NCBI RefSeq assembly: GCF_017813335.1
Contig: NZ_JAGIYY010000008.1
Location: 124,001-188,000 of the forward strand
Direction: 5' to 3'
DNA length: 64,000 bases
DNA from: Tianweitania sediminis
GTDB lineage: Bacteria; Pseudomonadota; Alphaproteobacteria; Rhizobiales; Rhizobiaceae
Positions 51,163 to 60,170 of this stretch are shown piece by piece (positions within the stretch are counted from its first letter, which is position 1; each line of letters begins with the position of its first letter). Made by a program: the position numbers and the translations under genes. A model generated the notes under the pieces. The model made no database searches and had not been told where the DNA came from. It saw only the letters and a list, made by a program, of their open reading frames with translations.

Positions 51163-53113
51163 ATGGGCGGACGAGTATCGCGTCGTCGCCAAGCAGAATA
51201 GCGCTAACCCAGGGAGGTGGCGGACATCCCGGGTGCCGGTGGCCTATGGTCCGATGTTGGCAGTCACGGAGCCGGACACTCAAACCATAACCCTGATGGC
51301 CTGCACGCAGCTGGTGAAGTCGGAATGGCTTCTCACCACCGCATTGTATTTCATCCATCAGGATCCATCCTCGATCCTGTTCGTGCAACCAACGCAGAAG
51401 CTCGCGGAATCGTTCTCGAAAGAGCGGTTTGCACCGACGCGCGAGGTGACTCCGGCGATTGCGGCTTTGATCGCTGAGCCGAAGTCGCGAGACAGTGGCG
51501 TGACGATCACGCACAAGGAATATCCGGGCGGGATGCTCGATTTCGTCGGGGCAAACTCGGCCGTTGATCTCGCGTCTAGGCCAAAGCGGATAACGATCTG
51601 CGACGAGATCGACCTTTATCCGGCGGACGCGAGCGGCATGGGCCCGCCGCTGCAACTGGCCGAGGAGCGGTCCTCGACGTTCAAGAAGCGGCGCAAGAAC
51701 CTGCGGGCCTGTTCGCCTTCGGACGAGACGTCCTCGATCGTGTGGCAGGAATACCTGGCCGGCGATCAACGCAAGTGCTTCGTCGCCTGTCCGCACTGTG
51801 GCGATGAGCAAACACTGGTCTGGTCTGCCGAGACGGTGCTTTGGGACAAGGACGCGGACGGCAACCATCTACCGGAAACGGTGCGCTATCACTGCCGTGG
51901 CTGTGGCGCAGGTTGGTCTGAAGCCGAACGGGTTCAGGCAATCAGGGCGCTGGTCGATCGACCCGACAAAGGCTGGCGGCAGACCAAGAAGTTCAAATGT
52001 TGCGGCGTTGAGCAGGATCCGACGCTTTGGAATGACCGTGGTCGGTCGCTCTGCACGGAATGCGGCAAGCCGTCGATGTATGGCGGCCACGCCAGCTTTC
52101 AGGTCTCAAAACTCTACTCTACTAGGCACGACCTTTCCGCCGTGGTGCGGGAATGGCTCGGAGCCCACAAGAGCAAAGAGAAGCTTCGGAAGTTCGTGAA
52201 CACGGCGTTGGCCGAGGTTTGGAAGGAAAAGGTCGAGAGGCTCGATCCGAAAGCCCTAGCCGAACGTGTCGAGCCCTACAGCGCGGAGGCTGTGCCGGCC
52301 GCTGTCCAGATCATCACTTGGGGCGCAGATACCCAAGATGATCGCATCGAAGTCACGTTCCAAGGCTGGGGCGCCGACGAGGAATGCTGGGTACTGAAGC
52401 ACGAGGTTTTGCTCGGCGACACGGCGAAGAAGCCGGTGTGGGACCAACTCGACGAGTTGGTGAAAGAGCCGTTCCAAACTGAAGATGAGCGCAAGCTCAT
52501 CCCGCAAGCTGGCTGCATCGACAGCCAAGGCCACCGCGGCGAGATGGTCCACGCCTTCTGCCGGGCTCGGGTTCGGCGCCGGATCTACGCAGTGAAAGGG
52601 CAGGGCAATGATCCCCGCGGGTCGAAGCTGATCTGGCCGAAGACGCCCTCAAGGACGAAGAACAGCGGTGACCGGCTCTACATCGTTGGCGTGGACACGG
52701 CGAAGGATGCGTTGGCCTCCCGCTTAGTCATTCAACCCGATGAGGCCGGTGATCCAACGCCGTTCGCCATCCACTTTCCCCATGAGGGGCTGAGCGCTGA
52801 CTATTTCGACCAACTGACAGCTGAGAAGGCGGTCTCGGTGTTCCAAGCCGGGCGGGAATATCGTGTCTGGCGGCCGAAAGCCGAAGGCATCCGGAACGAG
52901 GCGCTCGACTGCTTCGTCTACGGCTTGGCGGCCAGGCTGTCGCTGCCGAACAAGTTGAAGGCGAGGGCGCCGGCTCGGGTGGTTGAACCAGAACGTGCCG
53001 ACCCCGAACCGGATCAGACGGAAACCACCCCCTCGGGTGCAGCCGCCGTGCAGCAAGTCATCGCTTCCCGACCGCAGCGTGCAAGCCGCGGACGCTGGGG
53101 TGCATATCGTTGA
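51065..53113 (+). CDS. Terminase large subunit (lambda gpA family)
   Basis: The product is 682 residues, overlapping the small subunit by 98 bases. The ATPase N-terminal half includes the strand FVQPTQKLAESFSKERF and the Walker B-like ITICDEIDLYP. Internal zinc-binding pairs (CPHCG, CRGCG, CTECG) and a C-terminal nuclease region (IITWGADTQDDRIEV, GVDTAKDAL) follow gpA order. It translocates and cuts DNA at cos; gpA-type terminases package cos-ended genomes. Confidence 0.92.
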   Translation: MSYQQTASSRLRTRLKRARAEALRPPPKLNVVEWADEYRVVAKQNSANPGRWRTSRVPVAYGPMLAVTEPDTQTITLMACTQLVKSEWLLTTALYFIHQDPSSILFVQPTQKLAESFSKERFAPTREVTPAIAALIAEPKSRDSGVTITHKEYPGGMLDFVGANSAVDLASRPKRITICDEIDLYPADASGMGPPLQLAEERSSTFKKRRKNLRACSPSDETSSIVWQEYLAGDQRKCFVACPHCGDEQTLVWSAETVLWDKDADGNHLPETVRYHCRGCGAGWSEAERVQAIRALVDRPDKGWRQTKKFKCCGVEQDPTLWNDRGRSLCTECGKPSMYGGHASFQVSKLYSTRHDLSAVVREWLGAHKSKEKLRKFVNTALAEVWKEKVERLDPKALAERVEPYSAEAVPAAVQIITWGADTQDDRIEVTFQGWGADEECWVLKHEVLLGDTAKKPVWDQLDELVKEPFQTEDERKLIPQAGCIDSQGHRGEMVHAFCRARVRRRIYAVKGQGNDPRGSKLIWPKTPSRTKNSGDRLYIVGVDTAKDALASRLVIQPDEAGDPTPFAIHFPHEGLSADYFDQLTAEKAVSVFQAGREYRVWRPKAEGIRNEALDCFVYGLAARLSLPNKLKARAPARVVEPERADPEPDQTETTPSGAAAVQQVIASRPQRASRGRWGAYR

Positions 53114-53122
53114 GGATGATGA

Positions 53123-54775
53123 ATGATCGCTGAGAAGCCTCGGGTTCGCGTGAAGGCGGGAGCCGCAGCGCTCCCTGCCGCGCAGCCGAAGCGCTCCCAG
53201 CCAACGGCGCGGTATCTGCGCCAAGACAAGCAGGGCCTGCTAAACATGCGCCGCGCGATCACGCGTGACGCGAAGCTGGACGTGTTCGAAGCAGCGGAGC
53301 GAGCGTCCGCCCTTGCGCTGGACTTCATCCACAACAGCGGTGGTTTGTCCGGTGCTGTGTCGCAGATCGTATGCGACACCATCGGCGTCGAGCTCAAGCT
53401 CAACTGCCGGGCTCGGCTCAAGTCGTTCGGCTATACTGACAAGCAGGCCGATGCATGGTGCCGGGAAGTCGAGGCTGCATGGCAGCAATGGGCGTGGAAT
53501 CCGAAAGAATGCGACCTCGCTGGTGAGATGACGATCGCCGAGATGTGCGATGCCATTCTCCGCAGCTATCTTGCCTATGGCGAGGGCTTTGGCGTCCTTG
53601 ACCATCTCACCGTGCGTCGGCGCCGCCAGTATAGCGTTCGTACCGGGCTGAAGGTCTCGCTCGTTGCTCCACACCGCTGCCCGCGCACCACGCGCGAGTT
53701 TGAGGGCTTGGAAGGCGGCATCTTCCGCAATGAGATCCGCCGGCCTGTCGTGTATCGCTTCCGCATCCGCGAAGGCGGGTTGGAAATCGATCACGACGTA
53801 TCTGCTCGGGATGTCGTCCATGTCATGGACCGTGGCGAGCATCTGAACGCCACGCGCGGCATTTCGCCGATGGCGCCAATCCTGAAGGTCGCGGCGCAAT
53901 ATGACCAGCTGGCCGACGCTACGTTGGCGGTTGCGTTGATGCAGCAGGCATTCGCTGCGATCATCAAGAGCCCCGAGGCAAGCAACGAAGCATTCCAAGC
54001 GATCGAGTCCTTGGACGGTCTTGATGTGCCGGAAGGCTATGACGCCGCGGATTGGGCCACGCTGCTTTCGAGCGTGCGCGCTGATTTGGTGGAGGTTTGG
54101 TCGCAGCGGTTCGATGCGCTGAAGAACGGGAGCGTGTCTCTCACGGACCCGGCGCGGATCGCGCACCTCGGTCCCGGCGAAGATCTGGAAATGGTCACGG
54201 CGTCCGCGCCGCAGAGCAACTACGTTGCGTTCGCTCAGAACCTGCAGCGCGAGATCGCTCGCTGCCTTGGTGTGACCTTCGAATCGTACACCGGTGATCA
54301 CTCGAACGCGAACTACTCGTCTGTCCGGATGGCCGTTGCCAGTATCTGGCCCGTGGTGATGCGCCGTCGGCAGCGCATCGTGGTGCCGTTCATTCAGACG
54401 ATCTTCGAGAACTGGCTTGAAGAAGCCATTCGCGAGGGTCGAGTGCCGTTCAAGGGCGGCTATGCCGCTTTCCAGCGCGATCCGGAAGCGGTCTTCCAGG
54501 CAGAGTTCCAAGGTCCCGAACGCCCGTCCGCTGACCCGTACAAGGATGCACTTGCCTCCAAGATCCTGATGGAGCTTGGCCTCGCTTCTCACGCTGACGA
54601 AGCGATCGCTCGCGGCAAGAACCCGCAGGAGTTGCTGGTGCAGATCGCCCGTGAGATCAAGATGATGCAGGCAGCCGGCATCCCTGTGCCGTTTGGCAGG
54701 ACGCAAGGCGGCGGCGGTGGCCCGAATGGCGCCGCCGCTGAAGGCCGGCGCGAGCCCGCGCAGGAAGCTGCCTGA
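53123..54775 (+). CDS. Portal protein (lambda gpB family)
   Basis: The product is 550 residues. Family motifs include WCREVEAAWQQWAWNPKECD, SYLAYGEGFGVLDH, RDVVHVMDRGEHLNATRGIS and CLGVTFESYTGDHSNANYSSVRM. It forms the dodecameric DNA gate and docks the terminase. The start is a clean ATG after GGATGATGA, nine bases past the terminase stop. Confidence 0.92.
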   Translation: MIAEKPRVRVKAGAAALPAAQPKRSQPTARYLRQDKQGLLNMRRAITRDAKLDVFEAAERASALALDFIHNSGGLSGAVSQIVCDTIGVELKLNCRARLKSFGYTDKQADAWCREVEAAWQQWAWNPKECDLAGEMTIAEMCDAILRSYLAYGEGFGVLDHLTVRRRRQYSVRTGLKVSLVAPHRCPRTTREFEGLEGGIFRNEIRRPVVYRFRIREGGLEIDHDVSARDVVHVMDRGEHLNATRGISPMAPILKVAAQYDQLADATLAVALMQQAFAAIIKSPEASNEAFQAIESLDGLDVPEGYDAADWATLLSSVRADLVEVWSQRFDALKNGSVSLTDPARIAHLGPGEDLEMVTASAPQSNYVAFAQNLQREIARCLGVTFESYTGDHSNANYSSVRMAVASIWPVVMRRRQRIVVPFIQTIFENWLEEAIREGRVPFKGGYAAFQRDPEAVFQAEFQGPERPSADPYKDALASKILMELGLASHADEAIARGKNPQELLVQIAREIKMMQAAGIPVPFGRTQGGGGGPNGAAAEGRREPAQEAA

Positions 54776-55035
54776 TGTTGCAAAACCCCGACGATCCCAC
54801 GTCGATCGACTGGTGCGCCCGCGCGGCCAAGCTGGTCGAGGTCGAGATGGCGATGCTGACCGGCGACATGATCACGGAAGCGAGGTTCGGCGCCGATATG
54901 ACTCGGTTCTCTAGCGCATCGCTCGACCAAGTGAAGCGCGCCAAGAACGAAGCGATCCGGAACTGCCAGATTTCTCGCGGCGAAACGCCGAAGCGCGTGC
55001 GCTACGCCAAGTTGGCACGGGCGCGACCTTACTAA
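54775..55035 (+). CDS. Head-tail joining/completion protein (lambda gpW-like)
   Basis: The product is 86 residues; the ATG overlaps the portal stop. Small alpha/beta pattern with KLVEVEMAMLTGDMI and FSSASLDQVKRAKNEAIR, and a basic C-terminus. The size and place agree with gpW-type joining proteins, though here it follows rather than precedes the portal gene. Confidence 0.72.
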   Translation: MLQNPDDPTSIDWCARAAKLVEVEMAMLTGDMITEARFGADMTRFSSASLDQVKRAKNEAIRNCQISRGETPKRVRYAKLARARPY

Positions 55036-55047
55036 ACAGGAGGCTGC

Positions 55048-56112
55048 ATGGCCTGCATTTTGAACGGCGGGGAGCTGACGCTCTCCGGCGATGTCGGGGA
55101 TGATTGGTTTGGCGACGGCTTCAGTCACTCTGACGTGGTGGTCGCCTTGGCACAGGTCGATGACAGTGCCGCGCTAGTCATCCATCTGAATTCAGGCGGC
55201 GGCTATGCCTCTGAAGGCGCCGCCATTCACGCTCTGCTTTCCCGTCGCGCCGGGAAGACGGACATCATTGTTGATGGTGTTGCCGCATCGGCCGCGTCCC
55301 TGATCGCGATGGCCGGAGACACCGTCACCATGTCCGCCGGATCGGTGATGATGATCCATGATCCCGCAAACATTTCGATCGGGAACTCTGACGATCACGC
55401 CAAGAGCATCGAGTACTTAGAGGCGCTCGCCACCTCATATGCTCGTGTCTATGCGGGGAAGTCCGGCAAGTCAGCCGATGAGTGCCGCGCGATCATGAAG
55501 GCTGAACGCTGGTACGCACCTGACGAGGCAGTTTCGGAAGGCTTCGCTGATGCCACCAGCAATACCGAAGCAAAGGCTTTCGCAGCCTTCGACTATCGCG
55601 CCTATGCGCACGCTCCGCAGCGGCTGAAGGCCCTCGCGAGCAAGAAGAATTGGCGTCTCCCCGATGCCAGTGCCGCGGCAAAGTCCGCCGCTCAACCCCG
55701 TCAACAAGAGGAGAAATCCATGACGGACAAAGAACGTGCGGACCAATTGGCCGCCGAAATCGCAGAACTGAAGGCGCAGATGAAGTCGAGCAAGGACGCC
55801 GACGCCACTGCCGCGATGCAGGAAGAGCTGGAGGCGCTCCGCGCAGAGAAGGCCGCCCGCGAAAACACCGACGCCATCATGGCGCTGGAGGAGACCAAGG
55901 GCCGCGAACCGCAGGCAAAAGCTCTGGCTGAAGCCGGCGTTGCTGCTGCCGTTGCCAAGGGCATCCTGGCCGCTTCCGCCAAGGCTGGCGAGGAAGAGCG
56001 TGAGCCGACCCGCCTCAATGGTCAGGGCCTTACCGGCGGCGGCAAGCCGTCCGCCAAGGGTGACAAGTCGGTTCTGGCCGATGCCGTCGCTCGCACCAAC
56101 AAGCGCCGCTAA
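55048..56112 (+). CDS. Head maturation protease with fused scaffold (lambda gpC-like, ClpP-type)
   Basis: The product is 354 residues. Residues 1-190 are a ClpP/S14-like protease with GVAASAAS (nucleophile S81) and MMIHDP (H104). The C-terminal 130 residues are a Glu/Ala/Lys coiled coil that reads as the scaffold. AGGAGG-like spacing precedes the start. A strong internal ribosome-binding site makes the scaffold separately available, as in lambda C/Nu3. Confidence 0.88.
   Translation: MACILNGGELTLSGDVGDDWFGDGFSHSDVVVALAQVDDSAALVIHLNSGGGYASEGAAIHALLSRRAGKTDIIVDGVAASAASLIAMAGDTVTMSAGSVMMIHDPANISIGNSDDHAKSIEYLEALATSYARVYAGKSGKSADECRAIMKAERWYAPDEAVSEGFADATSNTEAKAFAAFDYRAYAHAPQRLKALASKKNWRLPDASAAAKSAAQPRQQEEKSMTDKERADQLAAEIAELKAQMKSSKDADATAAMQEELEALRAEKAARENTDAIMALEETKGREPQAKALAEAGVAAAVAKGILAASAKAGEEEREPTRLNGQGLTGGGKPSAKGDKSVLADAVARTNKRR
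55720..56112 (+). CDS. Internal in-frame scaffold protein (Nu3-like)
   Basis: Codon 225 of the protease gene is an ATG preceded by AGAGGAG with six-base spacing, one of the best ribosome-binding sites in the region. Translation from it gives a 130-residue coiled-coil protein (MTDKERADQLAAEIAELKAQ start), the size and nature of a capsid scaffold. In lambda, Nu3 arises in the same way within gene C. Confidence 0.7.
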   Translation: MTDKERADQLAAEIAELKAQMKSSKDADATAAMQEELEALRAEKAARENTDAIMALEETKGREPQAKALAEAGVAAAVAKGILAASAKAGEEEREPTRLNGQGLTGGGKPSAKGDKSVLADAVARTNKRR

Positions 56113-56127
56113 GAGGAGAGAGCTTCG

Positions 56128-56511
56128 ATGCCTGCTACACTGACCGAAGACCGCTTTTCTGGGGCGGCTCATTACATCGTTTCCGAAGCCAACGGCATGT
56201 ACCGCTCGCGTGAGCAGGTGGTCATCGCCAGTGGTTCCGGCGTCCTGAAGCCCGGCACTGTGCTCGGCAAGATCACCGCGTCGGGCAAGTACAGCGTCTA
56301 CAACCCTGCTGGTGCCAACGGCACCGAAACGGCAGCGGCGATCCTCTGGGAAGGCTGTGACGCCACTAGCGAAGACGTGCGGCGCACCGCCACCGTGCGG
56401 GACACTGAAGTCCATGCCGACGTGCTCGCATGGGGTGCGGGTGTCACCACCGACCAACACAAGACCGATGCTCTGACCGATCTGGCGAGCTCCGGCATCA
56501 TCGGCCGATAA
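56128..56511 (+). CDS. Head decoration protein (lambda gpD-like)
   Basis: The product is 127 residues (lambda gpD is 110). EANGMYRSREQVVIASGSGVLK, GTVLGKITASGKYSVYNP and ILWEGCDATS fit the decoration protein family that trimerises on the expanded capsid. It has AGGAGAGAG upstream and lies between the protease and the major capsid gene, as in lambda. Confidence 0.87.
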   Translation: MPATLTEDRFSGAAHYIVSEANGMYRSREQVVIASGSGVLKPGTVLGKITASGKYSVYNPAGANGTETAAAILWEGCDATSEDVRRTATVRDTEVHADVLAWGAGVTTDQHKTDALTDLASSGIIGR

Positions 56512-56525
56512 GGAGGGCTGACCTG

Positions 56526-57551
56526 ATGGCACTCGTCACAGACATCTTCAATGGTAATGCCTGGGGAATGGTTGACTTCCAAGAGGATGTCATCGAGCGG
56601 ACTGAATTCCGTCCGCAGCTTCTCGGCAACCTGAACATCTTCGAGCCAATCTATTCGCGCTCGCGGACCATCGCTATCGCCGAACGCGATCGCACCATGA
56701 CCATGATCCCCACGTCCGAAATGGGCGCACCGCCGGAAGAGCTGACCCCCGAGGGTTCGAAGCTCCGCACCTTCAACACGTCGCGCCTTGCCAAGGGCTC
56801 GACCATCTACGCAGCCGAACTCGCCGGCGTCGCTGCGCTGCCGTTTGACGTGCAGACCCGCGATGTCACTCAGGAAGTGTCGGATCGTACCCAGCAGATC
56901 CTGGTCGATCTGGAGATGACCTGGGAGCACATGCGCTTCGGTGCCATTCAGGGCAAGGTTCTGGACGCAGATGGCACGACCATCATCGACTGGTACGACT
57001 TCTGGGGTATCGAAGAGCCGACCGAGATCAACTTCGCGCTGACGACGGCAGGGACCGACATTCGGAAGAAATGTCGTGACGTGAAGCGGGCGATGATGAA
57101 GGCCGCACGGGGTGCTTGGAATCCTGGCGCCCGTGTCGTTGCTCTGTGTGGCGACACGTTCTTCGATGCCCTTGTGAACCACCCGCAGTACAAGGAAACG
57201 AAGCTCGGAACGGACCAGGCATCAAGCCTGGAAAACATCGAGGGCTTCAGCGCGGTTGATTTCGAAGGGATCACCTTCATCAACTTCCGTGGCACTGACG
57301 ATGGTTCGACCATCAACATCGCGACCGATAAGGCGCGGTTCTTCCCGGTCGGTATGCGTGGCGCCTTTAAAGTCGGTTTCTCGCCGGCCAACGAGTTCAA
57401 GCCGTTCCTCAATCAACGTGCCCGCGAATACTACGGCCTCATCCTGGCCGATACGTCCGGCCGCGACGCTTGGGATCGAGTGGAGATCTACAGCTATCCG
57501 CTGTTCATCTGCACGCGTCCCGAAATGCTTCAAACCGCGAGGGCTTCATAA
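56526..57551 (+). CDS. Major capsid protein (lambda gpE-like)
   Basis: The product is 341 residues, the same length as lambda gpE. Conserved features include FRPQLLGNLNIFEPIYSRSR, RDRTMTMIPTSEMGAPP, the HK97-like core and GMRGAFKVGFSPANEFKPF. It forms the icosahedral shell after proteolytic maturation and gpD binding. GGAGGGC precedes the ATG, and its stop overlaps the next start (TAATG). Confidence 0.92.
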   Translation: MALVTDIFNGNAWGMVDFQEDVIERTEFRPQLLGNLNIFEPIYSRSRTIAIAERDRTMTMIPTSEMGAPPEELTPEGSKLRTFNTSRLAKGSTIYAAELAGVAALPFDVQTRDVTQEVSDRTQQILVDLEMTWEHMRFGAIQGKVLDADGTTIIDWYDFWGIEEPTEINFALTTAGTDIRKKCRDVKRAMMKAARGAWNPGARVVALCGDTFFDALVNHPQYKETKLGTDQASSLENIEGFSAVDFEGITFINFRGTDDGSTINIATDKARFFPVGMRGAFKVGFSPANEFKPFLNQRAREYYGLILADTSGRDAWDRVEIYSYPLFICTRPEMLQTARAS

Positions 57552-57784
57552 TGGGCGAGATGGTGACGAAAGCCGGCTTCTATGACGGCAAGTTCCGCAA
57601 GGCTGGCCAGTTCCATAGCGGGCCGCAGTCGGACGACATCGTGATGGAGAACGGCGGGGAACAGCCTGCCGATCTCGACAAGATGACCAAGGACGAGCTC
57701 GTTGCCGAAGCTGGCAAGCGCGGCGTCGAGGTGAAGGCTTCGGACACGAAGGCCGACATCATCAAGTCCTTGGAAAGCAAGTAA
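57551..57784 (+). CDS. Small HeH/SAP-like protein in the FI position
   Basis: The product is 77 residues. The C-terminal MTKDELVAEAGKRGVEVKAS and KADIIKSLES form a helix-extended-helix (LEM/SAP-like) unit. In lambda the gene after E is FI, involved in prohead-terminase interaction, so a similar job is possible. The assignment is by position. Confidence 0.62.
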   Translation: MGEMVTKAGFYDGKFRKAGQFHSGPQSDDIVMENGGEQPADLDKMTKDELVAEAGKRGVEVKASDTKADIIKSLESK

Positions 57785-57829
57785 GGGGCAGGCCGGTTCG
57801 CCGGCCTCTCCACCACCTGGAGGCGAAAT

Positions 57830-58213
57830 ATGCCTGTAGCGAGCAGCCTTCAGGATCTGCACCGGATCGCGATGTCTGGACCCAGCAGGCGGATGATTGA
57901 GATAGTCAGGCTCTCGTTTCTGAAGAGTGGTCAGGTCGACGCTACTCGGCCCGCCATTGAAATCGAAGCCATTCTCCGCGTTGGCGGGGGCGAAGAAACA
58001 AACGTCTCGGGTGGCTATGCTTCGACGTGGCGGACGCAACTGGCGGCAGGCAAGGCGGAACTGCACATCGACGCGGCGACCTACCAAGGACCGACGATTA
58101 AGACGGGCGACCGAGTAAGGGCGCTGTCTCGTGTTCACAAGCCTTGGTTCGAAGTGCTGCGCGTAGATGATCGCGGTGAGACGCGCTTGGTTCTTGAGCT
58201 CGGTGAAGTATGA
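57830..58213 (+). CDS. Head-tail connector-like phage protein
   Basis: The product is 127 residues; GGAGG precedes the ATG. It is beta-rich (IEIEAILRVGGGEETN, TGDRVRALSRVHKPWFEVLRV) and in the place where lambda-like phages carry FII-type head-tail connectors. No clear family motif is visible. Confidence 0.55.
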   Translation: MPVASSLQDLHRIAMSGPSRRMIEIVRLSFLKSGQVDATRPAIEIEAILRVGGGEETNVSGGYASTWRTQLAAGKAELHIDAATYQGPTIKTGDRVRALSRVHKPWFEVLRVDDRGETRLVLELGEV

Positions 58214-59025
58214 GCCTCGCCCGCATTGCACTGCGCATCGCTGCGGTGGAAGCCATCAAGGGCCGCACGCTGGTTGGCGAGCACGTTCTCGATACACCCA
58301 ACGGGGCTCTTGATGTTCAAGCTGATGGCGAGCTTCGCATCGGGATCGACGAGAAGCCATTCGTGGCCGTCTTCACGGACGCTGGCTCAGCGGACGACAT
58401 CACCGGCCGAAGCCTGATTGAGAACGGGTCCTGCGTCCTGGTCATTGAAGCCGGCATCAGTCAGGCAATGACAGAGCTCAACAAGGAAACCGGCACAACG
58501 ACCCTGTTGGGGATAGGCATCCCGGCTTCGGACGCTGGGTTCGAATTTCATCTCGACGTAGTTCAGCGCCAGGTCATGGATGCTCTGAACGACCCCGACA
58601 ACGCATGGGCGGAAATCTACCGCTCGTTGCATTACCGCGTCACGAAGATCGAGGTGGGCGGGAAGCGCAACACCGATGACGGCCAGCGGCTCGCCGGCCA
58701 TCAGACGCGCATAACCCTCGACTTGATTCAGGATCCGGTGCGCGGCGAGCCGATCGAGCCAGATAGCCCTTTGGGGATGTTCTTCGCGGCCATGCAGGCA
58801 AGTGGAGATGCGATCTACCAAGCGCAGGCAACCACCATGCAGGGCCTCGTGGGAGGCAACGATCCCGATTGGAAGGTGCTGCAGCGCCGGCACGGAATGA
58901 CGGCTGCGGAACTCTTGGCTCTCGGCCGGGGCCCGGTAGCTCAGGATGAGCCGCGCGAGACGCCTGAGTTTACGACTGGTGCTTACGAGGTCGAGGGTGT
59001 CGGCACTGGTGAGGTTTCAGGCTGA
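58210..59025 (+). CDS. Phage structural protein of unknown type
   Basis: The product is 271 residues, overlapping both neighbours. The N-terminal region (IALRIAAVEAIKGRTLVGEHV) and middle (SCVLVIEAGISQAM, VQRQVMDALND, YRSLHYRVTKIEVGG) look like a tail-completion or terminator protein, but no family is certain. The stop is TGATG-coupled to the baseplate V gene. Confidence 0.55.
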   Translation: MSLARIALRIAAVEAIKGRTLVGEHVLDTPNGALDVQADGELRIGIDEKPFVAVFTDAGSADDITGRSLIENGSCVLVIEAGISQAMTELNKETGTTTLLGIGIPASDAGFEFHLDVVQRQVMDALNDPDNAWAEIYRSLHYRVTKIEVGGKRNTDDGQRLAGHQTRITLDLIQDPVRGEPIEPDSPLGMFFAAMQASGDAIYQAQATTMQGLVGGNDPDWKVLQRRHGMTAAELLALGRGPVAQDEPRETPEFTTGAYEVEGVGTGEVSG

Positions 59026-59543
59026 TGTATGCCGCGCTGATCGACATGAAAGCCGATCTGGAGATGCTGAAAACGGCGTTCGGCAACAGCATCCGCATTG
59101 GCCCGGTCGAGATGATCGACGCCAAGAAGGGCTACCGACTGAAGCTGGGCGAGGGCTCTGATGGTCCGTTCCTCTCGCCCTGGTATCCGCACCCGGAGAC
59201 GGGCAAGACGTCGATCCCCCTGAAGAAGGGGCAGATCGTCGGCGTGGTAAATCCGTCCGGCGACATGCGCCAAGGCTTGGTGTTCCGCGGCGGCTATTCC
59301 GGCGAGCACAAATCGCCAAACGAGAACATGGCTGCCAACGTCTTCGAAGATGCCGGCGTCCGGATTGAAGTTGCCGACGGCGCTTTGGTCATCACGGTAG
59401 GTGGCGTCACCTTCAACCTTTCCGGGGCTGGCCTTTCAATCACCGGTGGGCGCGTCGAGCACGACGGCAAGAACATCGGCTCTAACCATGTCCATTCCGG
59501 AATTCTGCGCGGCGGCGCGAATACCGATCCGCCGGCCAACTAG
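59025..59543 (+). CDS. Baseplate assembly/spike protein V (P2 gpV / Mu gp45-like)
   Basis: The product is 172 residues. An OB-fold front (GPVEMIDAKKGYRLKLGEG) is followed by beta-helix-like VRIEVADGALVITVGG and a tip ending DGKNIGSNHVHSGI, the His-x-His metal-binding apex of contractile tail spikes. It indicates a myovirus-type tail for this prophage. Confidence 0.82.
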   Translation: MYAALIDMKADLEMLKTAFGNSIRIGPVEMIDAKKGYRLKLGEGSDGPFLSPWYPHPETGKTSIPLKKGQIVGVVNPSGDMRQGLVFRGGYSGEHKSPNENMAANVFEDAGVRIEVADGALVITVGGVTFNLSGAGLSITGGRVEHDGKNIGSNHVHSGILRGGANTDPPAN

Positions 59544-59552
59544 GAGACGACC

Positions 59553-59774
59553 ATGAGCAAGACCTACACGGCCCTTCCTGGTGTGGATTGGGTCAACGGC
59601 GCACCCGTGCCTGAGAACCGCGAGATCAAGCTGACCGCCAAGGAAGCGATGTTCGATCTGGCACAGGGCCGGATCCAGCTGAAGGAAGAGGCGGCCGAAG
59701 TGGTGCAGGAAGAACAGCCTGTGCTTCCGGCGCCCGAGCCGGACGCCACTCCCGAGCCCCGCAAGAGGCGCTGA
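59553..59774 (+). CDS. Small hypothetical phage protein
   Basis: The product is 73 residues (MSKTYTALPGVDWVNG start) with a Pro/Glu-rich tail. It resembles short proteins often placed between baseplate genes. GGAGACGACC precedes the ATG. The function is unknown. Confidence 0.6.
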   Translation: MSKTYTALPGVDWVNGAPVPENREIKLTAKEAMFDLAQGRIQLKEEAAEVVQEEQPVLPAPEPDATPEPRKRR

Positions 59775-59777
59775 TCC

Positions 59778-60170
59778 ATGGCGGACATCGATCGCCGCAC
59801 AGGTCAGGTGATCGATAACTACCAGTCTGCCTTGCAGTCGGTGGAAATCATCTTCTCCACTCGCATCGGTGAGATGGTGACGCTTCGTGAGTTCGGCGGC
59901 GGTGCTCTGGAAGTGCTCGGCCGGGCTCTGACCTTGAAGACAATCGATACGTTTCGGCTCCTTTTGGCTGCCGGGATCGACCTTTGGGAACCGCGCTTCC
60001 GGGTTCGTCGCATCGCCCTGACCGGCACGGTTGATGAGATCCGGATGGGCAAGGCTGGATTCGCGATTGAGGTTGATTGGCGCCCGCGCGGTCACCTCGG
60101 GGATCCAACAGTCGAGCGCGTGCAAACCTTCGGCTGGTTTGGCGGCAGAGTGCAGAGGCTTGCAGCATGA
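59778..60170 (+). CDS. Baseplate wedge protein W (gp25-like)
   Basis: The product is 130 residues. SVEIIFSTRIGEMVTLREFG is the gp25/W signature, followed by a helix and the RIALTGTVDEI strand. P2 gpW is 115 residues. It links the baseplate hub to the wedge. Its stop overlaps the next ATG. Confidence 0.87.
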   Translation: MADIDRRTGQVIDNYQSALQSVEIIFSTRIGEMVTLREFGGGALEVLGRALTLKTIDTFRLLLAAGIDLWEPRFRVRRIALTGTVDEIRMGKAGFAIEVDWRPRGHLGDPTVERVQTFGWFGGRVQRLAA

